This document shows, piece after piece, positions 63,010 to 64,000 of a DNA stretch of 64,000 nt. The position numbers and the translations under genes were made by a program. Source of the DNA: Candidatus Thiodiazotropha endoloripes (GTDB taxonomy: Bacteria > Pseudomonadota > Gammaproteobacteria > Chromatiales > Chromatiaceae); contig NZ_LVJW01000006.1 of NCBI RefSeq assembly GCF_001708965.1, forward strand, positions 434,001 through 498,000, given 5' to 3'. How positions within the stretch are numbered: the first letter of the stretch is position 1; the number at the start of each line of letters is the position of its first letter. Below the pieces are notes generated by a model. It made no database searches. It was not told the DNA's origin and saw nothing but the letters and a program-made list of their open reading frames with translations.

Positions 63010-64000
63010 TCAACGCCCGAGCGACTCGCGCAGAGCACGATAGGCATCGTATGTCTCTTCCGTATCGGCTTGAATCTCTGTTTCATTGACAACCGGAGTG
63101 ACTTGATCTGGTTCATCAACACTCGCCACCTGTTCTGCCAGGTCAGACGACATCATCGGTTGCTCGTCACGCACCAGCATATTGGGTTGAGTAAACGGCG
63201 CCAGACGTTCGAGAAAATCCATCACTTCAAGAACCGGGGAACCTTTGAAAAAACGGGCTGAGGGTACGTCCATCCAGATTCGATCGGCATAACTGAAAAG
63301 TTCATAAGGCTTGTCACCGACCTGATCACGATTCTGGTCAAAACCCTCATAGTCATCCCAGTAGTTTCCCTGCCACAGATTACGGTTGGCTGTTTTACCA
63401 CCACCAGAGACAGCGACTTGAGTAATGTTACCTTTAAAGCGATTGTTTTTCAGAGTATTGCCGGTCCAGTCGTTAAGGAAGAGAACCCCAATACCACTGT
63501 AGGCGACCAGATTGTTTTCAAAACGATTCACGGTATCGGGTTGGTAGGGAGAGACATCCAGGTAGAGCCCTGTGGCGCAATAGAGTATCTGATTACCTGT
63601 CACCACCACATCCGAGGTCTCCTTGAAACCGATACCCATGCCGGTGGCGCCGGTTGCATGGGCAATATAGTTGTTCTTCAGGTGTACTCCATCGCTGTAC
63701 ATCACAAAGATACCGACAGAGTTATCCTCATAGTGATTACCAACAACTTCATTATATTGAGCATACATGAAGTGCAGGGAGTAACGACCACCTCGGGCGT
63801 CGTTCCGCGCAATCAGGTTATCCCTTGAGTACCAAACCACCATATCACGTGAATCCCTAATGATATTGTCTGTGATCTTGTTATCAAAGCTGTACCAAAG
63901 TCGAATCGCATCACCCCTGATACCTAAATCGAAGGGCTTTGATGAAATTCGATTGGCACGTACGATATTGTTTTTAGATTGCTGCAGATCTACGCCGAAC
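63010..64000 (-). CDS. nosD: NosD copper-processing protein (5' end beyond window)
   Basis: The frame is open to the window edge, so the N-terminus is missing. The visible 330 residues are a right-handed parallel beta-helix of repeated ~22-residue rungs with N, D and G turns (for example RDNLIARNDARGG, GNHYEDNSVGIFVMYSDG), followed by GNYWDDYEGFDQNRDQVGD and a C-terminal tail with many acidic residues. NosD is a periplasmic protein required to assemble the copper site of N2O reductase. nosZ is expected just upstream, outside the window. Confidence 0.92.
   Translation of the reverse strand, partial: FGVDLQQSKNNIVRANRISSKPFDLGIRGDAIRLWYSFDNKITDNIIRDSRDMVVWYSRDNLIARNDARGGRYSLHFMYAQYNEVVGNHYEDNSVGIFVMYSDGVHLKNNYIAHATGATGMGIGFKETSDVVVTGNQILYCATGLYLDVSPYQPDTVNRFENNLVAYSGIGVLFLNDWTGNTLKNNRFKGNITQVAVSGGGKTANRNLWQGNYWDDYEGFDQNRDQVGDKPYELFSYADRIWMDVPSARFFKGSPVLEVMDFLERLAPFTQPNMLVRDEQPMMSSDLAEQVASVDEPDQVTPVVNETEIQADTEETYDAYRALRESLGR

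Noticed and set aside
1-64000. tRNA, rRNA or CRISPR loci
   Set aside because: No cloverleaf-like segment, rRNA stretch or regular repeat-spacer array was recognised by reading both strands; a covariance-model search would be needed to exclude tRNAs fully.

Overview
The window looks like chromosome from a chemolithotrophic, facultatively anaerobic gammaproteobacterium of the sulfur-oxidiser type (Chromatiales/Sedimenticolaceae-like; this placement is inference from gene content). The evidence is a flavocytochrome c sulfide dehydrogenase pair (fccAB), several diheme c-type cytochromes, a tetraheme NapC/NirT-type cytochrome, the accessory part of a nitrous-oxide reductase cluster, a group 3b-type NiFe hydrogenase, a pyruvate:ferredoxin oxidoreductase, a DsrL-like iron-sulfur flavoprotein, both aerobic (nrdAB) and anaerobic (nrdD/nrdG) ribonucleotide reductases, and the gammaproteobacterial zapD-yacG pair.

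Layout. 0-0.5 kb: a decayed second copy of a cold-shock/RRM gene pair, split by a perfect 66-bp palindrome. 0.8-3.2 kb: DUF1611 protein plus PLP racemase. 3.8-6.2 kb: Ser/Thr kinase-HDOD-GAF fusion. 6.4-10.9 kb: hydrogenase operon (beta, gamma, delta, alpha, protease). 11.6-15.2 kb: nifJ. 15.4-19.2 kb: MacAB-like efflux operon with a MipA/OmpV porin. 19.3-20.7 kb: methyltransferase and an AAC(6')-like acetyltransferase. 21.2-23.1 kb: DsrL-like oxidoreductase. 23.3-25.6 kb: RstAB-like two-component system. 26.0-27.0 kb: dihydroorotate-dehydrogenase-like protein, then a MITE-like repeat. 27.5-30.5 kb: zapD, yacG, a coiled-coil membrane protein, a thioredoxin and an MBL hydrolase. 30.6-33.6 kb: nrdD, a separate glycyl-radical-domain ORF, nrdG. 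33.7-39.9 kb: NapC-type cytochrome, ankyrin protein, fccAB, two diheme cytochromes, a DUF302 protein. 40.1-45.6 kb: CBS protein and nrdAB plus a zinc-ribbon ORF. 45.6-47.9 kb: REP/RAYT remnants, fpr, intact RRM and csp genes. 48.3-52.8 kb: CBS protein, DUF2459 lipoprotein, ACP-acyl-AMP ligase-PlsC fusion. 53.2-54.9 kb: MNIO (DUF692) enzyme with a small cysteine-containing partner ORF, a candidate peptide-modification system. 55.3-58.3 kb: secreted small protein, thioredoxin, MsrA, diheme cytochrome. 58.3-64.0 kb: nosY, nosL, nosF, nosH, nosG, nosD (cut by the window edge).

How it works together. Sulfide electrons (FccAB) and quinol electrons (NapC, NosGH) would pass through the many small c-type cytochromes to oxygen or N2O. 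Under anoxia the soluble hydrogenase, NifJ and DsrL-like protein could interconvert H2, reduced ferredoxin, NAD(P)H and pyruvate. Regulatory DNA supports aerobic/anaerobic switching: FNR-type boxes lie upstream of nrdD and of the cytochrome at 57.6 kb, paired NrdR boxes precede both ribonucleotide reductase operons, and DnaA boxes precede nrdA.

Most notable items: (1) the MNIO enzyme with a fused partner-like C-terminus and a CxxCHSGHD mini-protein; (2) NrdD split so that the glycyl-radical loop is a separate 60-residue ORF with its own ribosome-binding site; (3) a dispersed palindromic repeat family starting CTAGGGCCTGTTAAC that has interrupted one gene and supplies the stop codon of another; (4) an ACP-ligase-acyltransferase fusion. 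No rRNA, tRNA or CRISPR array was seen.
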